Shown piece by piece: positions 24,368 to 32,227 of a stretch of DNA of 64,000 bases. Numbering within the stretch: position 1 is the first letter of the stretch; every line of letters begins with the position of its first letter. The notes beneath the pieces are model-generated. The model did not search any database, had not been told where the DNA came from, and was given only the letters and a program-made list of their open reading frames with translations. Origin of the DNA: Bradyrhizobium sp. NP1 (GTDB lineage Bacteria > Pseudomonadota > Alphaproteobacteria > Rhizobiales > Xanthobacteraceae); assembly GCF_030378205.1 (NCBI RefSeq), contig NZ_CP127385.1, positions 7,294,001 through 7,358,000 of the forward strand, written 5' to 3'. A program made the position numbers and the translations under genes.

Positions 24368-25182
24368 GCCGCGCTCCCGAAATACACCGCGGCAACCTCT
24401 TCGTTCTTCTGGACCTCCTGCGGCGTTCCGTCCGCCAGCACCGCGCCCTGGCTCATGACCACGACATGGGTGCACAGATCCATCACCATGCGCATGTGAT
24501 GCTCGACCAGCAGGATCGTCAGGCCGCGCTCGGCGCGCAAACGACGCAGCATTTCGCCGAGCTCGTCGACTTCGCCATGGCTGAGGCCGCCGGCCGGCTC
24601 GTCGAGCATCAGAAGCTTCGGCGAGGACATCAGCGCACGCGCGATCTCGACCCGCTTGAGCGAGCCGTAGGGCAGGCTGGAGGCCTGCACGTCGGCAAGA
24701 TGCGCGAGACCGACTTCGGCAAGGCGGGCGAGCGCCTCGGCGCGGAGCCGCGCTTCCTCCTTGCGGGCCGAGGCGAGCCGGAGCGAGGTGGCGAGGAAGC
24801 CGGCCGAGGACATCGAGTGTCCGCCGAGCTGGACGTTCTGCAGCACCGACAGATCGCCATACAGGCCGACATTCTGGAACGTGCGGCTGACGCCGAGATA
24901 GACCACCTCGCGCGGCGGAATCTCGCCGAGCGAACGGCCGTCAACGCGGATGTCGCCGCCATCGACCGGGATGAGCCCGTTGACACAATTAAATAGTGTG
25001 GTCTTGCCGGCGCCGTTCGGGCCAATCAGACCGCAGATTTCCTGGGCGCGCACCACGAAGGAGACGCCGCGCAGCGCGGCGATGCCGCCAAAGCTGACGC
25101 TGACTTCGCTGACCTCGAGCAACGCCTTCGCCGCGCCGGCCGCATTGTTGGAAGAATGGATCAGGCGCGGGGCGGACTTCAT
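24364..25182 (-). CDS. livG: Liv-type ABC transporter ATP-binding protein LivG
   Basis: 272-aa ATPase and first gene of the Liv unit. Seen: Walker A GPNGAGKTTLFN near residue 57, SRTFQNVGLYGDLSVLQNV, signature LPYGSLKRVEIARAL (LivG types have a YG in place of the usual SGG), Walker B LLMLDEPAGGL and H-loop LVEHHMRMVM. ATG 25182 with an upstream GGGA is chosen over a 27-residue longer frame. A minus-strand promoter about 160 bp upstream (25341-25369) overlaps a possible MarR half-site. Confidence 0.9.
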   Translation of the reverse strand: MKSAPRLIHSSNNAAGAAKALLEVSEVSVSFGGIAALRGVSFVVRAQEICGLIGPNGAGKTTLFNCVNGLIPVDGGDIRVDGRSLGEIPPREVVYLGVSRTFQNVGLYGDLSVLQNVQLGGHSMSSAGFLATSLRLASARKEEARLRAEALARLAEVGLAHLADVQASSLPYGSLKRVEIARALMSSPKLLMLDEPAGGLSHGEVDELGEMLRRLRAERGLTILLVEHHMRMVMDLCTHVVVMSQGAVLADGTPQEVQKNEEVAAVYFGSAA

Positions 25183-25340
25183 GCCGCAGTCCCGCTCGGC
25201 CGAGGCGGCACCGAGGGCAGCCGGAATGAGCCGTCCGACGCCGGAGAAAGACCGGCGGCACATCGCTCCCGAACCGTTTCGCTTGAAGAAATTCCCCGCC
25301 CCGCCATGACGTCTTTCGTTATTTCATAGACATCATAACG

Positions 25341-25369
25341 ATAATATATCTTCATTTTGTCATTATCAA
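25341..25369 (-). promoter_or_regulatory. Sigma70-type promoter for the Liv/monooxygenase unit
   Basis: On the minus strand: TTGATA (25369-25364), 17-bp spacer, TATTAT (25346-25341), in one of the most AT-rich stretches of the window. The -35 box is part of TTGATAA, the same half-site that forms the dyad in front of the MarR gene, so both directions may answer to that regulator. Confidence 0.5.
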
Positions 25370-25565
25370 GCGCCGCGTCGCGGATGCGGCAGCAGGGCGC
25401 GCCTCTCCCGCGCGCCGGAAAATCAGCCCGGAATACGTTCCGGGCCAAGTCGGATGGCGTTACGCGTGCAAAACGTCGTGGATTCGTTGCTGGCCTTCTG
25501 CAGCCTGAAGGGCTGCCTGACTCGGCCGCGTGCTATAGTACGCTCACCACTTTATCGGCATGAGC

Positions 25566-25580
25566 TTGATAAATTATCAA
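25566..25580. promoter_or_regulatory. MarR-type operator dyad TTGATAA-A-TTATCAA
   Basis: A perfect 7-bp inverted repeat around one base, 29 bp upstream of the MarR gene start. AT-rich compact dyads are typical MarR-family sites, so autoregulation is likely. A related TTTATC/GATAAA dyad (25551 and 25568) overlaps it. Confidence 0.55.
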
Positions 25581-25608
25581 TAAAATGACAGTCTAACAGG
25601 GAGGGCCC

Positions 25609-26151
25609 ATGACAAAGCCAAAAGACCAAAACGTCGCTCTGCACGACACGCTGCACCCGATCGTCTCCTCCGCACATCTCGCCGAGGGCGGATCACCGGC
25701 CCTGTCGGAGGTCGAGTTCGGCCTGATCCTTGCTGTCCACGCCTTCGACCGCTGGATCGTCCGCTGCATGGCCGCCTCCGGCGTGCCGAACCTGTCGCGC
25801 CTCGAGGTCCTGATCCTCCACATTGTCAGGCATCGCGACCGCTCGAAGAAATTCGCCGACATCTCCCTCATCCTCGACATCGAAGAAGTCCACCTCGTCA
25901 CCTATGCGCTGCGCAAGCTGGAGGCCCAGGGCCTCGTGAGCACGCAGCGCCAGGGCAAGGAGAAGCTGGTCTCGGTGACCCCACGCGGCGCCGAGGTCTG
26001 TGCACGCTATGCGGCGGTGCGCGAACAGTTGCTGGTCAAGCCGCTGCGCACGTCGGGCCCGTCGGAGGAAGCGCTGTCGGGTCTTGGCGAAATGCTGCGC
26101 GCGGTATCCGGCTATTACAATCAGGCGGCGCGATCCGCCGCTACGGTGTGA
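25609..26151 (+). CDS. MarR family winged-helix transcriptional regulator
   Basis: 180-aa regulator. Seen: helical N-terminus with ALSEVEFGLILAVHAFDRWIV, then a winged helix about residues 60-130 (LSRLEVLILHIVRHRDRSKKF, IEEVHLVTYALRKLEAQGLV recognition helix, and the QRQGKEKLVSVTPRG wing). ATG 25609 is preceded by AGGGAGGG. It is divergent from the Liv/monooxygenase unit and only 45 bp upstream of the molybdenum hydroxylase large subunit, so it may control both and be co-transcribed with the latter. The ligand is unknown. Confidence 0.85.
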   Translation: MTKPKDQNVALHDTLHPIVSSAHLAEGGSPALSEVEFGLILAVHAFDRWIVRCMAASGVPNLSRLEVLILHIVRHRDRSKKFADISLILDIEEVHLVTYALRKLEAQGLVSTQRQGKEKLVSVTPRGAEVCARYAAVREQLLVKPLRTSGPSEEALSGLGEMLRAVSGYYNQAARSAATV

Positions 26152-26196
26152 TCGAGGAGGCGCGGTGAAAGTCGCGTCGCGGGGCTGAGGGCGTTG

Positions 26197-28548
26197 ATGA
26201 AGGCTGCGGAGGAGACTGCTCGCTATATTGGTCGCGCGGTCTCGCGACTTGAAGACGCGGCGCTGTTGCGCGGCCAGGGTCGTTTCACCGACGACATCCA
26301 TTTGCCCGGAATGCTGCATGGCGCGTTCCTGCGCAGCCCGGTCGCGCACGGCAGAATCCGATCGATCGACACGTCCGCGGCGCGGAGTCTCGCCGGTGTG
26401 CACCGCGTTCTCACCTATGCCGATCTTCGTCCGCTCCTGACGTCGGACCGCATTCCGCTCGCAACCCCGTCGGCGGCGATCCGCTTCGATGTCGACCCGT
26501 TTGTGCTGGCGCATCAGGAGGTGTGCCATGTCGGCGAGCCGATCGCGCTCGTGGTCGCCGAGACGCGCCACATCGCCGAGGACGCGGTCGCCCTGATCGA
26601 GCTCGACGTGGAATCCCTTCCCGCCGTGGTCGATCCCCGCAGCGGGTTGGAGCCGGACGCACCGCACGCGCGGCTCGACTGCACCGATAATCTGGTGGCG
26701 CAGACCAAGGCGCATTACGGCGACGTGGAGGGCGCCTTTGCGCGGGCCGCCCATCTCATTCGCGAACAATTCCATCTGCAGAAAGGCGGCGGTCACTCGA
26801 TCGAACCGCGCGGGCTCGTCGCGCGCTTCGAGGACGGGCTGCTCACGGTCTGGGACAGCACTCAGATGCCACATCAGGCCAAGCGGGTGCTGGTCGCTTC
26901 CCTCGGCCTCGACGAGACGCAAGTGCGCGTCATCGCCCCCGACGTCGGCGGCGGCTTTGGTCCGAAATTCGTGTTTCACGCCGAGGAGCTTGCCGTCGCG
27001 GCAGCCGCCCTCGTGCTGCGCGCGCCGGTCAAGTGGATCGAGGATCGCCTCGAAAACTTCACCGCGACGGTCCAGGAGCGCGATCAATATTGGGACGTCG
27101 AGCTCGCCGCCGACGCGGATGGCAAGCTGCTCGGCATCCGCGGCCGGCTGATCCACGACCATGGCGCCTATACGCCCTACGGGATCGCCCTGCCCTTCAA
27201 TTCCGCGACCAATTTGCTCGGACCCTACGTCCTGCCGGCCTATCGCCTCGACATCTCGCTCTGCCTGACCAACCTCGTTCCGGCGACGCCGACGCGCGGC
27301 GCGGGCCGCCCGCAGGGCACATTCGTCATGGAGCGTCTGCTCGACCGGCTTGCCGCGCAGCTTGGCGTCGACCGCGCCGAGATCCGCCGGCGCAACCTGA
27401 TCCAGCCGGAACAGATGCCGTATCGGACGCCGCTCACCACGCGCGACGGCAGCGCCATGGTCTATGACAGCGGCGACTACGTCGAATGCCAGCGGCGGGC
27501 GCTCGAAATTGCCGGATGGTCCGACTTCGAGGCGCGGCGGCAGGCCGCGCGGCGCAGGGGACGATGCCTCGGCATCGGACTTGCCAACTATGTCGAGGGA
27601 TCGGGCCGCGGCCCGTTCGAGAGCGCGGCCGTGCGCATCGGCCCGTCGGGCAAGATCGTCGTCAGCACCGGTGCTGCGGCGCAGGGCCAGGGCACCGTCA
27701 CCATGCTGGCGCAGATCGTGGCCGACGTGCTCGGCGTGCGGCCGGATGCGATCACCGTGATTGCCGGCGACACCGCCGCCAGTGCGCTCGGCCTCGGCGC
27801 CTTCGCCAGCCGCCAGGCGGTGACGGCAGGCAATGCGGCGCACGGTGCGGCGATCGAGGTGCGCAAGAAGATCCTCACCGTCGCCTCGCACGCGCTGGAA
27901 GCCTCGCCGGACGATCTCGAACTCGAGGACGGACGCGTCTACCTGAAGGGCGTGCGCGAGGTCGGGCGCAGCTTCGCGCAGGTCGCGAGTGCGCTCGAGG
28001 GCATGCCGGGCTTTGCATTGCCGCCAGGACTGACGCCGGGCCTCGCCGCGGCCTTCGATTTCCAGCCGGCCGGGCTGACCTATTGCAACGGCACCCATGT
28101 CGCCGAAGTCGAGGTCGACGCCGCAACCGCGACGGTGCAGATCACGCGCTACGTCGTGGTTCACGACTGCGGCCGGCTCGTCAATCCCATGATGGTGGAC
28201 GGCCAGGTGATCGGCGGCGTGATCCACGGCGTCGGAAGCGCGCTCTATGAGCGGATGATCTATGGCGAGGACGGACAGCCTCACACCGGCACCTGGGCCG
28301 ACTACCTGATGTGCACGGCCGATGTCGCGCCGCGGATCGAGGTGCATCACATGGAATCCCCGAGCCCGCTCAATCCGCTCGGCCTGAAAGGCGCCGGCGA
28401 GAGCGGCACCATCGCGGCACTCGCGGTCGTCGCGTCCGCCGTCGAGGACGCGCTGCGCGATACCAACGTGCGAATCTGCCAGCTCCCGATCACGCCGGCG
28501 CGCCTGCACCGGCTGCTGCGGCCTGAGGCCGCGACGGAGCCGGCATGA
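26197..28548 (+). CDS. Molybdenum hydroxylase large subunit (second system)
   Basis: 783-aa catalytic molybdopterin subunit. Seen: ARYIGRAVSRLEDAALLRGQG start, APDVGGGFGPK near residue 248, TRGAGRPQG near 367 (form II type active-site loop, not the CO dehydrogenase AYxCSFR), and GLKGAGESGTI near 730 with the catalytic Glu. ATG 26197 with GAGGG 6 bp upstream is preferred to TTG 26194. Gene order large-medium-small with ATGA and 8-bp overlaps gives a complete enzyme, unlike the truncated system at the left edge. The substrate is likely an N-heterocycle or aldehyde; not resolvable here. Confidence 0.92.
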   Translation: MKAAEETARYIGRAVSRLEDAALLRGQGRFTDDIHLPGMLHGAFLRSPVAHGRIRSIDTSAARSLAGVHRVLTYADLRPLLTSDRIPLATPSAAIRFDVDPFVLAHQEVCHVGEPIALVVAETRHIAEDAVALIELDVESLPAVVDPRSGLEPDAPHARLDCTDNLVAQTKAHYGDVEGAFARAAHLIREQFHLQKGGGHSIEPRGLVARFEDGLLTVWDSTQMPHQAKRVLVASLGLDETQVRVIAPDVGGGFGPKFVFHAEELAVAAAALVLRAPVKWIEDRLENFTATVQERDQYWDVELAADADGKLLGIRGRLIHDHGAYTPYGIALPFNSATNLLGPYVLPAYRLDISLCLTNLVPATPTRGAGRPQGTFVMERLLDRLAAQLGVDRAEIRRRNLIQPEQMPYRTPLTTRDGSAMVYDSGDYVECQRRALEIAGWSDFEARRQAARRRGRCLGIGLANYVEGSGRGPFESAAVRIGPSGKIVVSTGAAAQGQGTVTMLAQIVADVLGVRPDAITVIAGDTAASALGLGAFASRQAVTAGNAAHGAAIEVRKKILTVASHALEASPDDLELEDGRVYLKGVREVGRSFAQVASALEGMPGFALPPGLTPGLAAAFDFQPAGLTYCNGTHVAEVEVDAATATVQITRYVVVHDCGRLVNPMMVDGQVIGGVIHGVGSALYERMIYGEDGQPHTGTWADYLMCTADVAPRIEVHHMESPSPLNPLGLKGAGESGTIAALAVVASAVEDALRDTNVRICQLPITPARLHRLLRPEAATEPA

Positions 28549-29420
28549 AACCCGCTCCTTTCACCTATCACCGGCCGACGTCCCGCACCGAGCTGTTTGA
28601 CCTGCTCGGCAGTCTCGACAACGCGCGCGTACTGGCTGGCGGCCAGTCGCTGATGCCGATGCTCAACCTGCGCATCGCGGCGCCCGATCACCTGATCGAC
28701 CTGAATGCGGTGGCGGGCCTCGACGGCATCGAGCTTTCGAACGGTATCTTGCGCATCGGCGCCATGACCCGGCAGCGTGCCGTGGAACGCTCGCCTGTCG
28801 TCGCCCGCCATCTTCCACTGCTGGGTGAAGCGATGCGCCATGTCGGCTTTCAGCAGACCCGCAACCGCGGCACCATCGGCGGCACCATCGCGCATATGGA
28901 TCCGACCGCCGAGATTCCGGTGGTGGCGCTCGCAGCCGATGCCACACTGGTGATCGAGAGCGCGCGCGGCGAGCGCAGCATCGCCTTCGCCGATCTATCG
29001 ACCGGCTACCTAACGACGCAAGTCGAACCCGACGAAGCGCTGGTGCGGATCGATTTTCCGGTCTGGCCGGAGCGGCATGGCAGCGCGTTCGAGGAAGTCA
29101 CCCGACGCGGCGAAAGTTTTGCGATCGTCTCGGTCGCAGTGCTCGTCGCGCTGGATTCCGCAGGCCGCGTCGCCCGCGCGGCGATCGCCGTCGGCGGACT
29201 GGTCGAAGCGCCCTTGAGGGCCGAAGCCGCGGAGACTGCGCTCATCGGGCACTCCCCCGACGCCGGCGCAATTGCCGCAGCGGCCGCGGCGGCGGCAACG
29301 CTGCCGGCCGAAGGCGATATCTACGCCCCCGAGGACTACAAGCAGCATCTGGCTGGTGTCCTGACCGAGCGAGCCTTGCAGCGCGCATTGGCCCGCGCGG
29401 GAGACGACCGGCATGTCTGA
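28545..29420 (+). CDS. Molybdenum hydroxylase FAD-binding (medium) subunit
   Basis: 291-aa flavin subunit. Seen: AGGQSLMPMLNLRIA near residue 31 (first FAD motif) and RNRGTIGGTIAHMDPTAEI near 106 (second FAD motif), then the C-terminal CO-dehydrogenase flavoprotein domain. It starts in an ATGA overlap with the large subunit and overlaps the small subunit by 8 bp, so the three are made in balance. Transfers electrons from the [2Fe-2S] clusters to an unidentified acceptor. Confidence 0.92.
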   Translation: MKPAPFTYHRPTSRTELFDLLGSLDNARVLAGGQSLMPMLNLRIAAPDHLIDLNAVAGLDGIELSNGILRIGAMTRQRAVERSPVVARHLPLLGEAMRHVGFQQTRNRGTIGGTIAHMDPTAEIPVVALAADATLVIESARGERSIAFADLSTGYLTTQVEPDEALVRIDFPVWPERHGSAFEEVTRRGESFAIVSVAVLVALDSAGRVARAAIAVGGLVEAPLRAEAAETALIGHSPDAGAIAAAAAAAATLPAEGDIYAPEDYKQHLAGVLTERALQRALARAGDDRHV

Positions 29421-29931
29421 ACAGCGCGCAATCCGCATCGTCGTCAACGGCACCGCGCATGACGTCTCGGTCGAGCCGCGCGTCCACCTGGCCGACGTCC
29501 TGCGCCACCAGCTTAAGCTCACCGGAACCCATATCGGCTGCGAGCACGGGGTCTGCGGCGCCTGCACCGTGCTGCTTGACGGCGCGACCGTGCGCTCCTG
29601 CCTGCTGCTTGCCGCTCAGGCCGATGGATGCACGATCGAGACCATTGAAGGCGTCGCCGCGCCCGACGGCGCGCTTCACCCGATCCAGTCTGCGCTCGCC
29701 AAGCACCATGGGCTGCAGTGCGGTTATTGCACGCCGGGCGTCGTGATGACGCTGATCGAATTGCAGCGGGAGCTCGCCGGTCGCTCCATCGACGAAACCG
29801 GCGTCCGCCATGCGCTCGCCGGCAATCTCTGCCGCTGCACGGGATATCAGGGCATGGTCGATGCCGCCCTCGCCGTCCTCAATCCATCCGCCGAAGCACA
29901 GATCGAACCGACCGTGGCGAAGCGCCGCTAG
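29413..29931 (+). CDS. Molybdenum hydroxylase [2Fe-2S] (small) subunit
   Basis: 172-aa iron-sulfur subunit with two clusters. Seen: plant-type ferredoxin motif CEHGVCGACTVLLDG near residues 43-57 with the fourth Cys in SCLLLA near 68, and the second domain CGYCTPGVV near 105 plus NLCRCTGY near 139. Length is normal for the family. It completes the enzyme encoded by the two upstream genes. The binding-protein gene follows after 10 bp. Confidence 0.94.
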   Translation: MSEQRAIRIVVNGTAHDVSVEPRVHLADVLRHQLKLTGTHIGCEHGVCGACTVLLDGATVRSCLLLAAQADGCTIETIEGVAAPDGALHPIQSALAKHHGLQCGYCTPGVVMTLIELQRELAGRSIDETGVRHALAGNLCRCTGYQGMVDAALAVLNPSAEAQIEPTVAKRR

Positions 29932-29941
29932 AGGCACGCGA

Positions 29942-30838
29942 ATGAAACTTGCGATTCCGGACCTGATCTCCAACTCCTATTTCCCTGCGCTCGCTGCAAT
30001 CGAGCTCGGCTTCTTCGCCAAGGAAGGCCTCGAAATCAGCCTCGAGGTCGTCTTCCCGGTCGACAAGGCTTACGCGCAACTGCGCGACGGCAGCATCGAT
30101 TTCGTCGCAGGCGCGGCCCATCCGGCACTCGCCGCCTTCCCCGAATGGCAGGGCGTGAAGCTGCTCTGCGCGCAGGCGCAGGGCATGTACTGGTTCCTGG
30201 TCATGCATGCCGATTTCGGCGCCAGGCGCGGTGATCTCGACGTCATCAGGGGGCGCCGCATCGGCGCCGCACCGTGGGTCGACATGGGGCTGCGCGCGCT
30301 GCTGCGTGACGCCGGATACGACCTCGAGCGCGACAAGATCGCGATCGCACCCGTTCCGCTCACACCCGGCATCGGCGTCAATTTCGGCCTGTCGGCGGCA
30401 AGGGCGCTGGAAGATCGCAGGATCGACGGCTTCTGGGCCAATGGCATGGGGGCCGAAGTCGCGATCCGGCGCGGGGTTGGCACGCTCGTGCTCGACGTCC
30501 GGCGCGGCGATGGTCCCAAATCCTGCTTCGACTACACCTTCGCTTCGCTTGCCGCGACCGATCGGCTGGTCCAGGAGACGCCGGAACGCGCGGCCGCCGC
30601 GGTGCGCGCCATCGCGCAGACCCATGCCGCGCTGAAGCAGGATGTTGCGCTCGCGGCCAAGGTAGGCCGAAAGCTGTTTCCACCCGAGGAAGCCGAGCTG
30701 ATCGTCGAGCTGATCAAACGCGACCTCCCCTATTACGATACGACGATTTCGGAAGCGGCTATCGCCGGCTTGAACCGGTTCGCGAAAGGGCTCGGCATCC
30801 TGAAGGCCGACGCTTCGCGCCGGCAGATCGTGGCCTGA
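29942..30838 (+). CDS. ABC substrate-binding-like protein (NMT1/SsuA fold) without signal peptide
   Basis: 298-aa protein of the NMT1/THI5-like periplasmic-binding fold. Seen: LAIPDLISNSYFPALAAIELGFFAKEGLEI, the usual first lobe, but starting directly at the mature sequence: there is no signal peptide and no hydrophobic leader in frame. ATG 29942 is 10 bp after the [2Fe-2S] gene, preceded by AGAGG. No permease or ATPase accompanies it. It may be cytoplasmic, or act as a ligand sensor or THI5-like enzyme. The last gene of the MarR/molybdenum hydroxylase unit; it converges with the ferredoxin reductase gene, 7 bp away. Confidence 0.75.
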   Translation: MKLAIPDLISNSYFPALAAIELGFFAKEGLEISLEVVFPVDKAYAQLRDGSIDFVAGAAHPALAAFPEWQGVKLLCAQAQGMYWFLVMHADFGARRGDLDVIRGRRIGAAPWVDMGLRALLRDAGYDLERDKIAIAPVPLTPGIGVNFGLSAARALEDRRIDGFWANGMGAEVAIRRGVGTLVLDVRRGDGPKSCFDYTFASLAATDRLVQETPERAAAAVRAIAQTHAALKQDVALAAKVGRKLFPPEEAELIVELIKRDLPYYDTTISEAAIAGLNRFAKGLGILKADASRRQIVA

Positions 30839-30849
30839 CGCCGCGTCAG
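30835..30849. other. Perfect dyad spanning both convergent stop codons
   Basis: CTGACG-CCG-CGTCAG, a perfect 6-bp inverted repeat with a 3-bp loop. The left arm contains the TGA of the binding-protein gene and the right arm the TGA of the convergent ferredoxin reductase gene. It could fold in both transcripts as a short end hairpin; there is no U-tract, so it is not a classic intrinsic terminator. Confidence 0.4.
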
Positions 30850-32189
30850 CCGACCGCTTCCGGCACCTTGGCGCAGTGCGCGAGCATCTCGCGCACGCTT
30901 GCAAACTTGCGGCGCGGTGATCCCGCACGGGCGGCGGCGATCTCGGCGCCCTCAATGCGCTTCCAGTCGGCGAAATCGGTCCAGCGCAAACCTCGCTCGC
31001 GCAGGATCTTTTCCAAACCCACGAATCCCGGCTTGCCGCCCGCCACCACTTCGGACCGGATCCGCTCGGCAATCTCATCGCCGTCAGCGCGGTTGGTGCC
31101 GATCTTGCCCGAGGGGCCGCGCTTGAGCCAGCCGACGACATAAAGCCCCGGGCCGATCCGGCCGTCGACATTCTGCAGGCGGTCGCCGCTTTCGGCCAAG
31201 GCGAGGCCGCCGATCATCCGCGCGCGATAGCCGATCGCAGAGACCACAAGCCCGCACGGGACATCGAACGTCTCGCCGCTTCCCACGACCCGACCGTCCC
31301 TGACCTCGGTGCGCTCGAAGCGAACCGCCTCGGCGCGGTCGCGACCCAGCACTTGTATCGGCCTGGCATGGAAGCGGAAACGGATGCGGCGCGCGGCCGA
31401 TGACGCATCCGATCTTGCAAACGCCTGGAAGCATTCGAGGTTCTTTGCCTTTACCCGCCGTTCGCGCGGCGGCAGGCCGTCACCAAGGGATTGCGGAATC
31501 TGCTGCGGCTCGGCGAGCGCCACGACATCGCGCAATTCGCCAAGCTCGCCCAGCTCGATCGTGGTGAACTTGGCGTCGAGCGGCCCCCTTCGTCCCGCGA
31601 TGGTGACATCCGAAATCCGCGAACCGCGCAGCCGATCCAGCGCGTGATCGGCGATATCGCTGCCCGCAAGCTCCGAAGGCGCCTTCGACAGGATGCGGGC
31701 GACATCGATCGCCACGTTGCCGTTGCCGATGATGACGGCGGCTTCGCCGTCAAGCCGCGGGTCGAGCGCGGCATGGTCCGGATGCGCGTTGTACCAGCCG
31801 ACGAATTCCGAAGCGCCATAGACGCCGGGAAGATTGCCGCCTGGAATATCGAGCGGCGCGTCATGCGGTGCGCCGCAGGCCAGCACCACCGCGTCGTAAA
31901 GCTCTGTCAGCTCGTCGATGGAAATGTCCGTGTCAACGGCAACATTGCCGACCAGCCGCAGGTTCGGCAGCCGGGCAATCGCCTCGAACGTGTCCTGGAT
32001 CGTCTTCGTTGTCTGATGGTCGGGCGCAACGCCCGAGCGGATCAGGCCGAACGGTGTCGGCAGCCGCTCGATCAGATCGACCGCGCTGGTCGGATGCGCA
32101 GCGACCAGCGCTTCGGCCGCATAGAACCCTGCTGGGCCAGCACCCACGACCGCGAATTTGGGCTGGGAATCGTTGGCCGGGCGATCCAT
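30846..32189 (-). CDS. Ferredoxin-NADP+ reductase, adrenodoxin reductase/FprA type
   Basis: 447-aa flavoenzyme that exchanges electrons between NADPH and a ferredoxin. Seen: FAD Rossmann VVGAGPAGFYAAEAL near residue 14, LPTPFGLIRSGVAPDHQTTK (diagnostic for the adrenodoxin reductase family), NADP-binding VIIGNGNVAIDVARIL near 151, and the GWLKRGPSGKIGTNRADG block near 353 in which the FAD contacts lie. Length matches FprA. It is the last gene of a minus-strand set that also encodes a 7Fe ferredoxin, the likely partner. Confidence 0.9.
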   Translation of the reverse strand: MDRPANDSQPKFAVVGAGPAGFYAAEALVAAHPTSAVDLIERLPTPFGLIRSGVAPDHQTTKTIQDTFEAIARLPNLRLVGNVAVDTDISIDELTELYDAVVLACGAPHDAPLDIPGGNLPGVYGASEFVGWYNAHPDHAALDPRLDGEAAVIIGNGNVAIDVARILSKAPSELAGSDIADHALDRLRGSRISDVTIAGRRGPLDAKFTTIELGELGELRDVVALAEPQQIPQSLGDGLPPRERRVKAKNLECFQAFARSDASSAARRIRFRFHARPIQVLGRDRAEAVRFERTEVRDGRVVGSGETFDVPCGLVVSAIGYRARMIGGLALAESGDRLQNVDGRIGPGLYVVGWLKRGPSGKIGTNRADGDEIAERIRSEVVAGGKPGFVGLEKILRERGLRWTDFADWKRIEGAEIAAARAGSPRRKFASVREMLAHCAKVPEAVG

Positions 32190-32227
32190 GCAAGCGTCTT
32201 TCCTGCGATCCGTTCAGCGATCCCGCG

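Larger units (their letters stand above)
25183..25608. other. Divergent regulatory region between livG and the MarR gene
   Basis: A 426-bp gap without a supported gene. It contains the AT-rich promoter for the Liv unit (25341-25369) and a dyad next to the MarR gene (25566-25580). The remainder, 25183-25320 and 25380-25540, is GC-rich and shows no gene or motif I can support. Confidence 0.6.

Noticed and set aside
22764..24395. 543-aa version of LivH
   Set aside because: The N-terminal half is the livF gene out of frame; AGGAG and the family start lie at 23639.
25179..25448. 89-codon minus-strand frame over the Liv promoter
   Set aside because: Overlaps the AT-rich promoter and the livG start, and has no family resemblance.
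25693..28509. 938-codon minus-strand open frame
   Set aside because: Antisense shadow of the MarR and molybdenum hydroxylase genes; no motifs.
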